NCBI GenBank assembly: GCA_023425865.1
Contig: JAFABV010000026.1
Span: forward strand, 38,046 to 102,045
DNA from: Bacteroidota bacterium
GTDB lineage: Bacteria; Bacteroidota; Bacteroidia; Bacteroidales; Bacteroidaceae
Length of the DNA stretch: 64,000 nt
Reading direction: 5' to 3'
Below the pieces are notes generated by a model that was not told where the DNA came from, made no database searches, and worked only from the letters and a program-made list of their open reading frames with translations. The position numbers and the translations under genes were made by a program. Shown piece after piece: positions 23,222 through 32,470 of the stretch. Within the stretch, counting starts at the first letter, position 1; each line of letters begins with the position of its first letter.

Positions 23222-23689
23222 ATGATAGACAAGAACGTCGTAAGAACTTTAGTAGAAGAGTGGCTCCAGGACAAGGACTATTTTCTGGTGGATGTCATGG
23301 TGAGCCCTGATGACAAGATTGTGGTGGAGATAGACCACGCTGATGGCGTATGGATAGAAGACTGCGCGCAGCTGAGCAAATTTATCGAAGACAGGCTCAG
23401 CCGGGAGGAAGAAGACTATGAGCTCGAGGTGGGTTCGGCCGGATTGGGCCAGCCGTTCAAGGTGGAACAGCAATACCATAACTATATTGGTGAGACGGTA
23501 GAGGTGCTTGGCGCCGACGGCAAGAAGGTGAAAGGAATCTTGAAGGCCGTGGAAGGCCGCGACTTTGTGGTCACGGTCAACGAAAAGGTAAAGGTGGAAG
23601 GCAAGAAGCGCCCCGTGAACATGGACGTTGACTATCCGTTTAACATGGACAATATCAAATACACAAAATACTTAATCAGTTTCAAATAA
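23222..23689 (+). CDS. rimP: Ribosome maturation factor RimP
   Basis: A 155-residue RimP, needed for 30S subunit maturation. The N-terminal domain has VRTLVEEWLQDKDYFLVDVMVSPDDKIVVEIDHADGVWIEDCAQLSKFIEDRLSREEEDYELEVGSAGLGQPFK, where the last part is the conserved EVSSPGLxRPL-like loop. An SH3-like C-terminal domain follows. It is first in the rimP-nusA-infB order conserved across bacteria, 3 bp before nusA. Confidence 0.94.
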   Translation: MIDKNVVRTLVEEWLQDKDYFLVDVMVSPDDKIVVEIDHADGVWIEDCAQLSKFIEDRLSREEEDYELEVGSAGLGQPFKVEQQYHNYIGETVEVLGADGKKVKGILKAVEGRDFVVTVNEKVKVEGKKRPVNMDVDYPFNMDNIKYTKYLISFK

Positions 23690-23692
23690 GCT

Positions 23693-24970
23693 ATGGCAGC
23701 AAAAAAGAAAGACGAAGAGCAGGTGAGCATGATTGACTCCTTCCGCGAGTTCAAGGAGTTGAAGAACATCGACCGCACCACACTTGTCAGTGTGTTGGAA
23801 GAGAGTTTCCGCAATGTGCTTGCTAAGATATATGGCAGTGACGAGAACTTCGACGTGATTGTCAACCCCGACAAGGGCGACTTCGAGATCTACCGCAACC
23901 GTATCGTGGTGGCAGATGGCGAGGTGGCTGACGAGAACAAGGAAATCGGCCTGACCGAGGCACAGAAGATTGAGCCCGACTATGAGGAGGGTGAGGAAGT
24001 GTCAGAGCGTGTCAACTTTGCCAAGTTCGGCCGTCGTGCCATCCTTACGCTTCGTCAGACATTGGCCAGCAAGATATTGGAACTGGAGCACGACTCGCTC
24101 TACAACAAGTACAAGGACCGCGTGGGTCAGATTATCTCAGGTGAGGTGTATCAGATCTGGAAGCGCGAGGTGCTGTTGGTGGACGATGAGAACAACGAGA
24201 TGATTCTGCCCAAGAGCGAGCAGATTCCTGCCGACCAGTATCGCAAGGGTGAGACGGTGCGTGCCGTCATCGACCGTGTGGACAACGAGAACAACAACCC
24301 CAAGATTATCCTGTCGCGTACCAGTCCGGTGTTCCTGCAGCGACTGATGGAGCAGGAGGTGCCCGAGATTGCCGACGGACTGATTGCCATCAAGAAGATA
24401 GCCCGTATGCCCGGTGAGCGTGCCAAGATAGCCGTAGAAAGCTACGACGACCGCATTGACCCGGTGGGTGCCTGTGTGGGTGTGCGCGGAAGTCGTGTTC
24501 ACGGCATCGTGCGCGAACTCTGCAACGAGAACATCGACGTGATCAACTGGACGGCCAACACCAAGCTCTTCATCCAGCGTGCGCTGAGTCCGGCCAAGAT
24601 CACCAGCATCTCGATTGCCGAGGAAGACCACAAGGCCGACGTTTACCTGCAGCCCGAGGAGGTGAGTCTGGCCATTGGCCGCGGAGGTATGAACATCAAG
24701 CTGGCCTCCATGCTCACCGAGTACACCATCGACGTATATCGTGTCATGGACGGTAAAGAGCAGTCGGGTGAGGAGGATGACGTTTACTTGGATCAGTTTA
24801 ACGACGAGATCGACCAGTGGATTATCGAAGCCATCAAGGGCATTGGTCTCGACACCGCCAAGGCCGTGCTCAACGCGCCTCGTGAGATGTTGGTAGAGAA
24901 AGCCGACCTCGAAGAGGAGACCGTGGACCATGTGCTTGAGGTGCTCCGCAGCGAGTTTGAGAGCGAGTAA
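23693..24970 (+). CDS. nusA: Transcription termination/antitermination factor NusA
   Basis: A 425-residue NusA that binds RNA polymerase and nascent RNA to modulate pausing and termination. The order is as expected: an N-terminal RNAP-binding domain (1-~125), the S1 domain (~128-205, GQIISGEVYQIWKREVLLVDDENNEMILPKSEQIP), KH1 (~230-290, ERAKIAVESYDDRIDPVGACVGVRGSRVHGIVREL) and KH2 (~300-365, VYLQPEEVSLAIGRGGMNIKLASMLTEYTIDVYR). A short acidic C-terminal helix region stands in place of the two acidic repeats of the E. coli protein. It may act on the leader hairpin of its own operon. Confidence 0.96.
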   Translation: MAAKKKDEEQVSMIDSFREFKELKNIDRTTLVSVLEESFRNVLAKIYGSDENFDVIVNPDKGDFEIYRNRIVVADGEVADENKEIGLTEAQKIEPDYEEGEEVSERVNFAKFGRRAILTLRQTLASKILELEHDSLYNKYKDRVGQIISGEVYQIWKREVLLVDDENNEMILPKSEQIPADQYRKGETVRAVIDRVDNENNNPKIILSRTSPVFLQRLMEQEVPEIADGLIAIKKIARMPGERAKIAVESYDDRIDPVGACVGVRGSRVHGIVRELCNENIDVINWTANTKLFIQRALSPAKITSISIAEEDHKADVYLQPEEVSLAIGRGGMNIKLASMLTEYTIDVYRVMDGKEQSGEEDDVYLDQFNDEIDQWIIEAIKGIGLDTAKAVLNAPREMLVEKADLEEETVDHVLEVLRSEFESE

Positions 24971-25151
24971 GTGATCTGAGCCGAAAGGAGAGAATGAGGG
25001 GAGGCCCTTGCCGCAACAAGAATCAATAATACTAAGGTGAATAGTAAAAAGGGTACTGTAGAAACCGACAATAATCAATTAGAACTAAGGTGAAGGAGCA
25101 AGGGTTTTACCTTTTTACCTTTCTACTTTTTTACCTTTACAAAGAGTAAGT
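24971..25151 (+). other. nusA-infB spacer with degenerate TTTTACC repeats
   Basis: This 181-bp spacer carries a simple array just before infB (25105-25140). It is built from TTTTACC/TTTCTAC-like units of 7-8 bp, and GGTGAATAGTAAAAAGGG-like sequence in the opposite sense lies upstream (25036-25055). The two could pair in RNA. No promoter box or terminator was seen, so infB is probably cotranscribed with nusA. Confidence 0.5.
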
Positions 25152-28088
25152 ATGAGCATCAGATTAAATAAAGCATTACGTGAATTAAACATAGGACTTC
25201 AAACGGCAGTTGAATTCCTGGAAAAGAAGAGTGAGCTGGGAGAGGTGAAAGCTGAGCCGAGCTTCAAGCTCAACGAGGGGCAGTATAATGCCTTGGTTGA
25301 GGCATTCAAGCAAGATGCTGCCGTGCGCACCGAAGCCGAGAAGCTCTTCAAGAAGCCCAAGGAGAAGAAGCACAGCTCTGAGCATAAGTCAGACAGCAAC
25401 CATGGGGAGAGCCTGTTGGCGTCGTCTGGACGTCAGCAGTATACACCGTTGGGCAAGATCGACTTAGACCAAGTGGGCAAGCGGCCCGCCGCCAAGGTGT
25501 CTGATGCCCCTGCTGAACCCAAATCTCAGCCCGAGACTGCTGCCGTCAGTCAGGAGCCCGAGATTGTTGTTGAGGAACAGGCCCCGGTGGCTCAGCCCGT
25601 GGAAGCCAAGCCCGAGGAAAAGGCTGAGGAGCCCAAGCCCGAGGTGAAGCAGCCCGAACCCGTAGTGGAGGAGCCTGTCGTTGTGCCCGAGGTGAAGGCT
25701 GAGGCCCCGAAGGTGGAGCCTGAGGCACCCCAGGCACCCGTAGAGCTCGCACCCGTTGCCGAAGCGCCCAAGGCTGAGGAGCCTAAGGCCGAGGAAGCGC
25801 CTGCCCCACAGAGCCAAGGGCCTGAGCTGTTCCGCATGAGCAGCGAGCAGAACATTCACAATGCCCCCCGCGTAAGTGTGGTGGGTAAGATAGACCTTGC
25901 CGCGCTCAACCAGAGCACACGCCCCAAAAAGAAATCGAAGGAGGAAAAGCGCAAAGAGCGTGAGGAGAAGTCGCAGCAGGGCGGTGAGCATCGCAAGCGC
26001 CAGCGCATCAACAAAGACCGCGTGGATATTACCGCTGCCTCGAACATGCCGCAAGGCAAGGGCAACAACGGTGGCAACAAGCGCAACAATAACGCCAATA
26101 ACAACGCCAATAATAATAACGGCGGCAACAACGGCGGCAACAGTAACAAGAAGAACAAGCGTCCTCAGAAGCGCCTCGAAGTGAATGAGGAGGATGTGGC
26201 ACGTCAGGTAAAAGAGACGTTGGCACGTCTTACCAGCAAGCAGACGCAGACCAAGAAGGGTGCTAAATACCGTAAGGAGAAGCGTGAGGCCGTGGCCGAG
26301 AAGCTTTCGGCCGAGGCAAGGGCTGAGCGCAGAGAGAGCAAGATACTGAAGCTTACCGAGTTTGTGACAGTGTCTGAGCTGGCCACGATGATGAATGTCA
26401 GCGTGACGCAGGTGATCTCCACGCTGATGAGCATCGGCGTGATGGCATCTATCAACCAGCGTCTCGACGCCGAGACCATCAACCTTGTGGCTGACGAGTT
26501 TGGTTTCCAGACCGAGTATGTGAGTGCAGAGGTGCAAGAGGCTGTGAGCGAGGAGGAGGACGACGAGAGCGATCTCGTGGGTCGCGCCCCCATCGTGACC
26601 GTCATGGGTCATGTGGACCATGGTAAGACATCGTTGCTCGACCATATCCGCAATACCAATGTCATTGCCGGTGAGGCAGGTGGTATCACGCAGCACATCG
26701 GTGCCTACAACGTGACACTGGCCAACGGTCGCCAGATCACCTTCCTCGATACCCCGGGTCATGAGGCCTTCACGGCCATGCGTGCCCGTGGTGCCCAGGT
26801 GACAGATATTGCCATCATCATCATCGCCGCCGATGACTCGGTGATGCCCACCACCAAGGAGGCCATTGCCCACGCGCAGGCTGCCGGCGTGCCGATGGTG
26901 TTTGCCATCAACAAGATAGACAAGCCGGGTGCCAATCCCGACAAGATACGCGAGGACCTGGCCAATATGAACCTGCTTGTGGAGGAGTGGGGCGGTAAGT
27001 ACCAGTGCCAGGAAATCAGCGCCAAGAAGGGCGTGGGCGTAGACGACCTGTTGGAGAAGGTGCTGCTCGAGGCCGACATGCTCGACCTCAAGGCCAACCC
27101 CAACCGCAGGGCCACGGGTACCATCATCGAGAGTTCGTTAGACAAGGGTCGTGGCTATGTGAGCACCGTGCTCGTGAGCAACGGTACGCTGCGTGTGGGT
27201 GACAACCTCATCGCCGGTACCTGCTGGGGCCGTATCAAGGCCATGTTCAACGAGCGCAATGTGCGTATGGACGAGGCTCGCCCCTCAGAACCCGCCATCA
27301 TTCTGGGTCTCAATGGCGCTCCTACCGCCGGCGACCAGTTTAATGTGCTGGAGACAGAGCAAGAGGTGCGCGACATAGCCAACAAGCGCGAACAGCTGCA
27401 GCGCGAGCAGAGCCTGCGTACGCAGACGCGTCTGACGCTGAGCGACATCTCACACCGCATTGCCCGTGGCGAGTTCCATGAGCTGAACATCATCGTCAAG
27501 GGTGACACCGACGGCTCGATCGAGGCACTGAGCGACTCATTCATCAAGCTCTCGACAGAGAAGGTGCAGGTGAACGTCATCCACAAGGCCGTGGGTCAGA
27601 TTTCAGAGAACGACGTGACGCTGGCCGATGCCTCTGATGCCATCATCGTGGGCTTCCAGGTGCGCCCGTCGGTGGCAGCCCGTAAGCTGGCCGATACCGA
27701 CGGCGTGGACATCAACACCTACTCGGTGATATACGATGCCATCGACGACGTGAAGGCCGCCATGGTGGGTATGCTCGACAAGGTGAAGAAGGAAATCATC
27801 ACAGGTCAGATTGAGGTGAAGCAGGTGTACAAGATCTCCAAGGTGGGTACCGTTGCCGGTGGTCTGGTGACTGAGGGCAAGGTACACAACAAGGACAAGG
27901 TGCGCGTGGTGCGCGACGGTATTGTGGTACACACCGCTGCCATCGCCGCACTGAAGCGTTACAAGGACGACGCCAAGGATGTGCCCACAGGTTTGGAGTG
28001 TGGTATCTCATTGGTCAACTACAATGACATCCAGGCTGGCGACATCCTTGAGACCTTCACCGAGATAGAGGTGGAGCAGAAGCTTTGA
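25152..28088 (+). CDS. infB: Translation initiation factor IF-2
   Basis: A 978-residue IF-2, the GTPase that delivers fMet-tRNA to the 30S subunit. The N-terminal IF2_N-type segment (1-~55) is followed by a long Pro/Glu/Ala/Lys-rich linker (~100-220). A very Asn/Gly-rich stretch lies at ~300-330, and a second IF2_N domain at ~395-455 (LTEFVTVSELATMMNVSVTQVISTLMSIG). The G domain begins with GHVDHGKT at 486-493, followed by DTPGHEAF and NKIDKP. Domains II-IV complete the protein, ending FTEIEVEQKL. The linker is disordered and lineage-specific. A terminator lies 110 bp downstream. Confidence 0.97.
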   Translation: MSIRLNKALRELNIGLQTAVEFLEKKSELGEVKAEPSFKLNEGQYNALVEAFKQDAAVRTEAEKLFKKPKEKKHSSEHKSDSNHGESLLASSGRQQYTPLGKIDLDQVGKRPAAKVSDAPAEPKSQPETAAVSQEPEIVVEEQAPVAQPVEAKPEEKAEEPKPEVKQPEPVVEEPVVVPEVKAEAPKVEPEAPQAPVELAPVAEAPKAEEPKAEEAPAPQSQGPELFRMSSEQNIHNAPRVSVVGKIDLAALNQSTRPKKKSKEEKRKEREEKSQQGGEHRKRQRINKDRVDITAASNMPQGKGNNGGNKRNNNANNNANNNNGGNNGGNSNKKNKRPQKRLEVNEEDVARQVKETLARLTSKQTQTKKGAKYRKEKREAVAEKLSAEARAERRESKILKLTEFVTVSELATMMNVSVTQVISTLMSIGVMASINQRLDAETINLVADEFGFQTEYVSAEVQEAVSEEEDDESDLVGRAPIVTVMGHVDHGKTSLLDHIRNTNVIAGEAGGITQHIGAYNVTLANGRQITFLDTPGHEAFTAMRARGAQVTDIAIIIIAADDSVMPTTKEAIAHAQAAGVPMVFAINKIDKPGANPDKIREDLANMNLLVEEWGGKYQCQEISAKKGVGVDDLLEKVLLEADMLDLKANPNRRATGTIIESSLDKGRGYVSTVLVSNGTLRVGDNLIAGTCWGRIKAMFNERNVRMDEARPSEPAIILGLNGAPTAGDQFNVLETEQEVRDIANKREQLQREQSLRTQTRLTLSDISHRIARGEFHELNIIVKGDTDGSIEALSDSFIKLSTEKVQVNVIHKAVGQISENDVTLADASDAIIVGFQVRPSVAARKLADTDGVDINTYSVIYDAIDDVKAAMVGMLDKVKKEIITGQIEVKQVYKISKVGTVAGGLVTEGKVHNKDKVRVVRDGIVVHTAAIAALKRYKDDAKDVPTGLECGISLVNYNDIQAGDILETFTEIEVEQKL

Positions 28089-28197
28089 TAGGAAATCGTT
28101 TAGAACTGACCGGGGGCGGCCGCTCCCTATGCCTCGGCACTGACGTGACGGGGCGACAGGGAGAACTGGCGTCTACGGTAGTTTGATCCCGATATGC

Positions 28198-28230
28198 AAT
28201 GGCATTCCTATCGAGGGATGCCATTTATTG
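28198..28230 (+). terminator. Terminator of the rimP-nusA-infB operon
   Basis: An 11-bp stem (AATGGCATTCC / GGGATGCCATT, one G.U) with a 6-nt loop is followed by TATTG. It lies 110 bp after infB and before sufB. Confidence 0.6.
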
Positions 28231-28285
28231 ATAACATATGTTACTCATTTAATAGTGGCATGGTCATTGTTGGCCATGGTCAGAT

Positions 28286-29734
28286 ATGGAAAAGAACAAA
28301 GAAAAAAATAAATTCGTCAAGGAGGTGGCGGAGCAGAAGTATGCCTTCGGCTTCACCACCGATGTAGAGACCGAGGTGATACCGGTGGGCTTGAACGAAG
28401 ACGTGGTGCGGTTGATCTCGCGCAAGAAGGGTGAGCCCGACTGGTTGTTGGAGTTCAGGTTGGAAGCCTTCCGCTACTGGCAGACCATAGAGATGCCCAA
28501 GTGGGGGCACCTGTCGTTGCCCGAGATAGATTACCAGGCCATTTCCTACTACGCCGACCCCATGGCCAAGAAGCCTCAGAACACGGAGATAGACCCGGAG
28601 TTGGAAAAGACCTTCGACAAGTTGGGTATTCCCCTCGAAGAACGGTTGGCCCTGAGCGGCACGGCCGTCGATGCGGTGATGGACTCGGTGTCGGTGAAGA
28701 CCACCTTCAAGAAGCAGTTGGCTGAGAAGGGAATCATCTTCTCGTCGTTCGGCGAGGCCGTGAAAGAGCATCCCGACTTGGTGCGCCAGTACTTGGGTAG
28801 TGTGGTGCCTATTCGTGACAACTTCACTTCGGCGCTCAACTCTGCCGTGTTCAGCGACGGCAGCTTCGTATATATTCCTAAGGGTGTGCGCTGTCCGATG
28901 GAGCTGAGCAGCTATTTCCGCATCAACGCGCGCAACACCGGACAGTTTGAGCGCACGCTCATCGTGGCCGACGACGACTCGTATGTGTCGTATCTCGAAG
29001 GCTGTACAGCCCCGATGCGCGATGAGAACCAGCTGCACGCGGCCATCGTGGAGATCGTGGTGATGAACAATGCCGAGGTGAAATACTCTACTGTGCAGAA
29101 CTGGTATCCCGGTGATGAGAACGGCAAGGGTGGCGTGCTGAACCTTGTGACCAAGCGCGGCGACTGCCGTGGCGTGAACTCCAAACTGTCGTGGACGCAG
29201 GTGGAGACAGGTTCTGCCATTACCTGGAAGTACCCCAGCTGCATCCTGCGTGGCGACAACTCGCAGGCTGAGTTCTACAGTGTGGCGGTGACCAACAACT
29301 ACCAGCAGGCCGATACCGGCACGAAGATGATACACATGGGCAAGAACACCCGCTCGACGATTATCTCGAAGGGAATCTCAGCGGGCAAGAGCCAGAACTC
29401 TTATCGTGGCTTGGTGCGTGTGACGGCCAATGCCGAAAACGCCCGCAACTATAGCAGTTGTGACTCGCTGCTTCTCGGTTCGGAGTGTGGTGCCCACACC
29501 TTCCCTTATATGGATATTCACAACGATTCGGCTATCATCGAACATGAGGCCACGACATCGAAGATCTCTGAAGACCAGCTGTTCTATTGCAACCAGCGTG
29601 GCATTGCTACCGAAGATGCCATTGGCCTGATAGTGAACGGCTATGCCAAAGACGTGCTCAACAAACTCCCCATGGAGTTTGCCGTTGAAGCGCAGAAACT
29701 GCTGAGTGTGTCGCTTGAAGGCGCGGTGGGGTGA
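28286..29734 (+). CDS. sufB: Fe-S cluster assembly scaffold SufB
   Basis: A 482-residue SufB, part of the SufBC2D complex that builds and transfers iron-sulfur clusters. Recognisable regions are KYAFGFTTDVETEVIPVGLNEDVVRLIS, LEFRLEAFRYW, DSVSVKTTFKKQLAEKGIIFSSFGEAV, FIYIPKGVRCPMELSSYFRINARNTGQFERTLI (read here as VYIPKGV), LEGCTAPMRDENQLHAAIVEI, the beta-helix core and SLLLGSECGAHTFPYMDIHNDSAIIEHEATTSKISEDQLFYCNQRGI. The length matches the family. It is the first of four suf genes in the order B-C-D-S. No clear TAnnTTTG box was found in the 197-bp spacer upstream. Confidence 0.96.
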   Translation: MEKNKEKNKFVKEVAEQKYAFGFTTDVETEVIPVGLNEDVVRLISRKKGEPDWLLEFRLEAFRYWQTIEMPKWGHLSLPEIDYQAISYYADPMAKKPQNTEIDPELEKTFDKLGIPLEERLALSGTAVDAVMDSVSVKTTFKKQLAEKGIIFSSFGEAVKEHPDLVRQYLGSVVPIRDNFTSALNSAVFSDGSFVYIPKGVRCPMELSSYFRINARNTGQFERTLIVADDDSYVSYLEGCTAPMRDENQLHAAIVEIVVMNNAEVKYSTVQNWYPGDENGKGGVLNLVTKRGDCRGVNSKLSWTQVETGSAITWKYPSCILRGDNSQAEFYSVAVTNNYQQADTGTKMIHMGKNTRSTIISKGISAGKSQNSYRGLVRVTANAENARNYSSCDSLLLGSECGAHTFPYMDIHNDSAIIEHEATTSKISEDQLFYCNQRGIATEDAIGLIVNGYAKDVLNKLPMEFAVEAQKLLSVSLEGAVG

Positions 29735-29837
29735 CCAACAGGCGTCTAATTAAAAAACTTGTCGAATTAATGAGGATAGGCAAGGGGAGTGGGAAACAAA
29801 CTCCAAGCGCCTATTACCTGACTAAAAACAAAAAAAG

Positions 29838-30605
29838 ATGTTAGAAGTTAAGAACCTTCATGCCGAGATTAACGGCAAAGAGATATTAAAAGGTATCAAC
29901 CTTACCGTGAACGATGGTGAGATTCATGCCATCATGGGGCCAAACGGATCGGGAAAGTCAACCCTGAGTGCCGTGCTCACGGGTAACCCGCTGTTCACCG
30001 TGACCGAGGGGCAGGCGATGTTCAACGGTAAAGACCTGCTGGAGATGAAGCCGGAGGACCGTTCCCACGAGGGACTGTTTCTCAGTTTCCAGTATCCGGT
30101 GGAGATTCCGGGCGTGTCGATGACCAACTTTATGCGTGCCGCCGTGAATGCCAAACTGAAATACCATGGCCAGGAACCCCTCAACGCCAGCGACTTCATG
30201 AAGCTGATGAAGGAGAAGCGCGAGATTGTGGAGTTAGACTCCAAACTCTCACGTCGTTCGGTTAACGAGGGCTTCTCAGGTGGTGAAAAGAAGCGTAACG
30301 AGATATTCCAGATGGCCATGCTCGACCCCACGCTCAGTATCCTCGACGAGACCGACTCTGGTCTTGATGTGGATGCCATGCGTATTGTGGCAGAAGGAGT
30401 GAACAAATTGTTTACACCGCAGAAGTCAATCATTGTCATCACGCACTATGAGCGCCTGTTGGAGATGATTCGTCCTAATGTGGTGCATGTGCTTTACAAT
30501 GGTCGTATCGTGAAGACCGCGGGTCCGGAGTTGGCCAAGGAAATAGAGAAGCGTGGCTACGACTGGATCAAGGAAGAGGCCGACGCCAAGTATTCCAATT
30601 TATAG
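29838..30605 (+). CDS. sufC: Fe-S cluster assembly ATPase SufC
   Basis: A 255-residue ABC-type ATPase that powers the SufBCD complex. Walker A is GPNGSGKST at 34-42, the SufC-type signature is FSGGEKKRNEI, and Walker B/D-loop is LSILDETDSGLDVDAM. An ITHYERLLE switch histidine follows. The SufC-specific insert (FQYPVEIPGVSMTNFMRAAVNA) is present. It lies 103 bp after sufB and 197 bp before sufD, unusually loose spacing for a suf operon. Confidence 0.97.
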   Translation: MLEVKNLHAEINGKEILKGINLTVNDGEIHAIMGPNGSGKSTLSAVLTGNPLFTVTEGQAMFNGKDLLEMKPEDRSHEGLFLSFQYPVEIPGVSMTNFMRAAVNAKLKYHGQEPLNASDFMKLMKEKREIVELDSKLSRRSVNEGFSGGEKKRNEIFQMAMLDPTLSILDETDSGLDVDAMRIVAEGVNKLFTPQKSIIVITHYERLLEMIRPNVVHVLYNGRIVKTAGPELAKEIEKRGYDWIKEEADAKYSNL

Positions 30606-30802
30606 TTAGAAGAGAGATGAGTTAGAAGAGAGGGAGCTCGACCGAATGGGTTGGGAGATGATAACGCGAGGATTGGCGTTGAGCAACGGGCTAATCACGA
30701 TGCTATGGCACTGATTCTTCAGGTCTCACGCTCACAATCTCTCCGTCACGATTCCCACAACAGCCTCTTCATCCCTTTGTTCTTCACTTAACACAACAGC
30801 TT

Positions 30803-32146
30803 ATGAATAGCGAGAAACAATATATCGACCTCTATGGTGATGCTCGGCAGATGATCTTCGACCACTCGGCCCCAGTGTTCAACGCACTGCGTGACCAAGC
30901 CTTCGAAGACTTCAAGAGGCTGGGTATTCCCACCAAGAAGCTTGAACGATACAAATATTCTGACCTGCAGAAGGTCTTTGAGCCCGACTATGGCTTGAAC
31001 CTCAATCGCCTCGACATCCCGGTGAATCCGTATGATGCCTTCAAGTGTGATGTTCCCAATCTCAGCACGTCGCTTTACTTTGTGGTCAACGACCAGTTTT
31101 ATAAGAAGGCGCTGCCCAAAGCCTCTTTTCCCGAGGGAGTCATCGTGGGCAGTCTGAAAGAGGTGGGCGAGACCCATCCGGAGTTGGTGGAGCGTTATTA
31201 TGGCAAGTTGGCGAAGACGGCCGACGATGGCATTACTGCGCTCAACACCATGCTGGCACAGGATGGATTGTTGGTGTACATACCGCGCAATGTCAAGGTA
31301 GACCGGGCGATTCAGGTGGTAAACATCCTCAGGGCTGATGTCGACCTGATGGTCAATCGCCGTGTGCTCATCATCGTGGAACAGGGCGCGGAGGCCAAAC
31401 TGCTGTTCTGCGACGACTCTGCCGATGACCAGAACTTCCTCACCACACAGGTCATCGAGGCTTTTGTGGGTGAGAATGCCAGTCTCGACCTCTACTGCTT
31501 GGAGGAGACACACGCCAAGAATCACCGTGTGTCTAATGTTTATATTGAGCAGCAGGCCAACAGTCGCGCCAATCACAATGTCATTACCTTACATAATGGC
31601 TATACCCGCAACAGCCTGAACCTTGCCCTCAAGGGCGAGGGTGCCGAATGCTGGGCCAACGGATGCGTCATTGCCGACAAGGAGCAGCATGTGGACAACA
31701 ATACGCTCATCGACCATGTCGTAGGGCACTGCGAGTCGCACGAACTCTACAAATACGTGCTTGATGACAAGGCGGTAGGCGCTTTTGCCGGACGCGTACT
31801 GGTGCGTAAGGACGCGCAGAAGACCAACTCGGAGGAGCGCAACCAGAACCTCTGCATGACGAAGACGGCGCGTATGTTTACGCAGCCCATGCTCGAGATT
31901 TACGCCGACGACGTGAAGTGTTCGCATGGCTCTACCGTGGGTCAGCTCAACGATGCCGCCCTCTTCTATATGCAGCAGCGTGGCATCGACCAGCATGAGG
32001 CCAAACTGCTCTTGGAGTTTGCCTTCGTGGGTGAGGTGATCGACCAGATAAAGCTTGAGCCTCTGCGTGACCGCCTGCACATGCTCGTGGAGAAACGCTT
32101 CCGCGGCGAACTCAGCAAGTGCGAAGGGTGTAGGCTGTGTAAGTAA
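30803..32146 (+). CDS. sufD: Fe-S cluster assembly protein SufD
   Basis: A 447-residue SufD, the non-catalytic partner of SufB. The N-terminal helical part (LRDQAFEDFKRLGIPTKKLERYKYSDLQKVF) is followed by the beta-helix with LLVYIPRNVKVDRAIQVV and RRVLIIVEQGAEAKLLFCDDS. The conserved C-terminal end is EIYADDVKCSHGSTVGQLNDAALFYMQQRGIDQHEAKLLLEFAFVGEVIDQI, including the conserved KCSHG. It is followed by a ~310-bp heptamer repeat region before sufS. Confidence 0.95.
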   Translation: MNSEKQYIDLYGDARQMIFDHSAPVFNALRDQAFEDFKRLGIPTKKLERYKYSDLQKVFEPDYGLNLNRLDIPVNPYDAFKCDVPNLSTSLYFVVNDQFYKKALPKASFPEGVIVGSLKEVGETHPELVERYYGKLAKTADDGITALNTMLAQDGLLVYIPRNVKVDRAIQVVNILRADVDLMVNRRVLIIVEQGAEAKLLFCDDSADDQNFLTTQVIEAFVGENASLDLYCLEETHAKNHRVSNVYIEQQANSRANHNVITLHNGYTRNSLNLALKGEGAECWANGCVIADKEQHVDNNTLIDHVVGHCESHELYKYVLDDKAVGAFAGRVLVRKDAQKTNSEERNQNLCMTKTARMFTQPMLEIYADDVKCSHGSTVGQLNDAALFYMQQRGIDQHEAKLLLEFAFVGEVIDQIKLEPLRDRLHMLVEKRFRGELSKCEGCRLCK

Positions 32147-32149
32147 TTC

Positions 32150-32470
32150 ATAATTCATAATGCATAATTCACAATTCACAATTAGGCTATCGCGGTGTGC
32201 TTATTTCAAGAAACGGTAAACACCGTTGATGCTAATTGTAAGCTGTGAACTAAATTGCGAGCTGTGAATTAATTGTGAATTGTGCATTATGAATTGTGAA
32301 TTGTGCATTATGAATTGTGAATTGTGCATTATGAATTGTGCATTATGAATTGTGCATTGTGCATTATGAATTGTGAATTATGAATTGTGCATTATGAATT
32401 GTGCATTATGAATTGTGCATTGTGCATTATGAATTGTGCATTATGAATTGTGAATTATGAATTGTGCATT
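32150..32470 (+). repeat. 7-bp repeat array leading into the sufS start codon
   Basis: The sufD-sufS gap is largely built of 7-bp units G(A/C)ATT(G/A)T. About 29 head-to-tail units run from ~32262 to 32470, and a shorter inverted run (32150-32184) precedes them. ATG triplets occur at 32289, 32310, 32331, 32345, 32366, 32380, 32394, 32408, 32429, 32443 and 32457; the last is the sufS start. A small unrelated hairpin (AACGGT/ACCGTT, 32212-32227) lies between the two runs. Confidence 0.9.

Noticed and set aside
32150..32184. Inverted heptamer run after sufD considered as a terminator stem with the downstream array
   Set aside because: The arms could pair, but they are AT-rich, more than 75 bp apart and have no defined loop or U-tract. 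Kept only as part of the repeat region.
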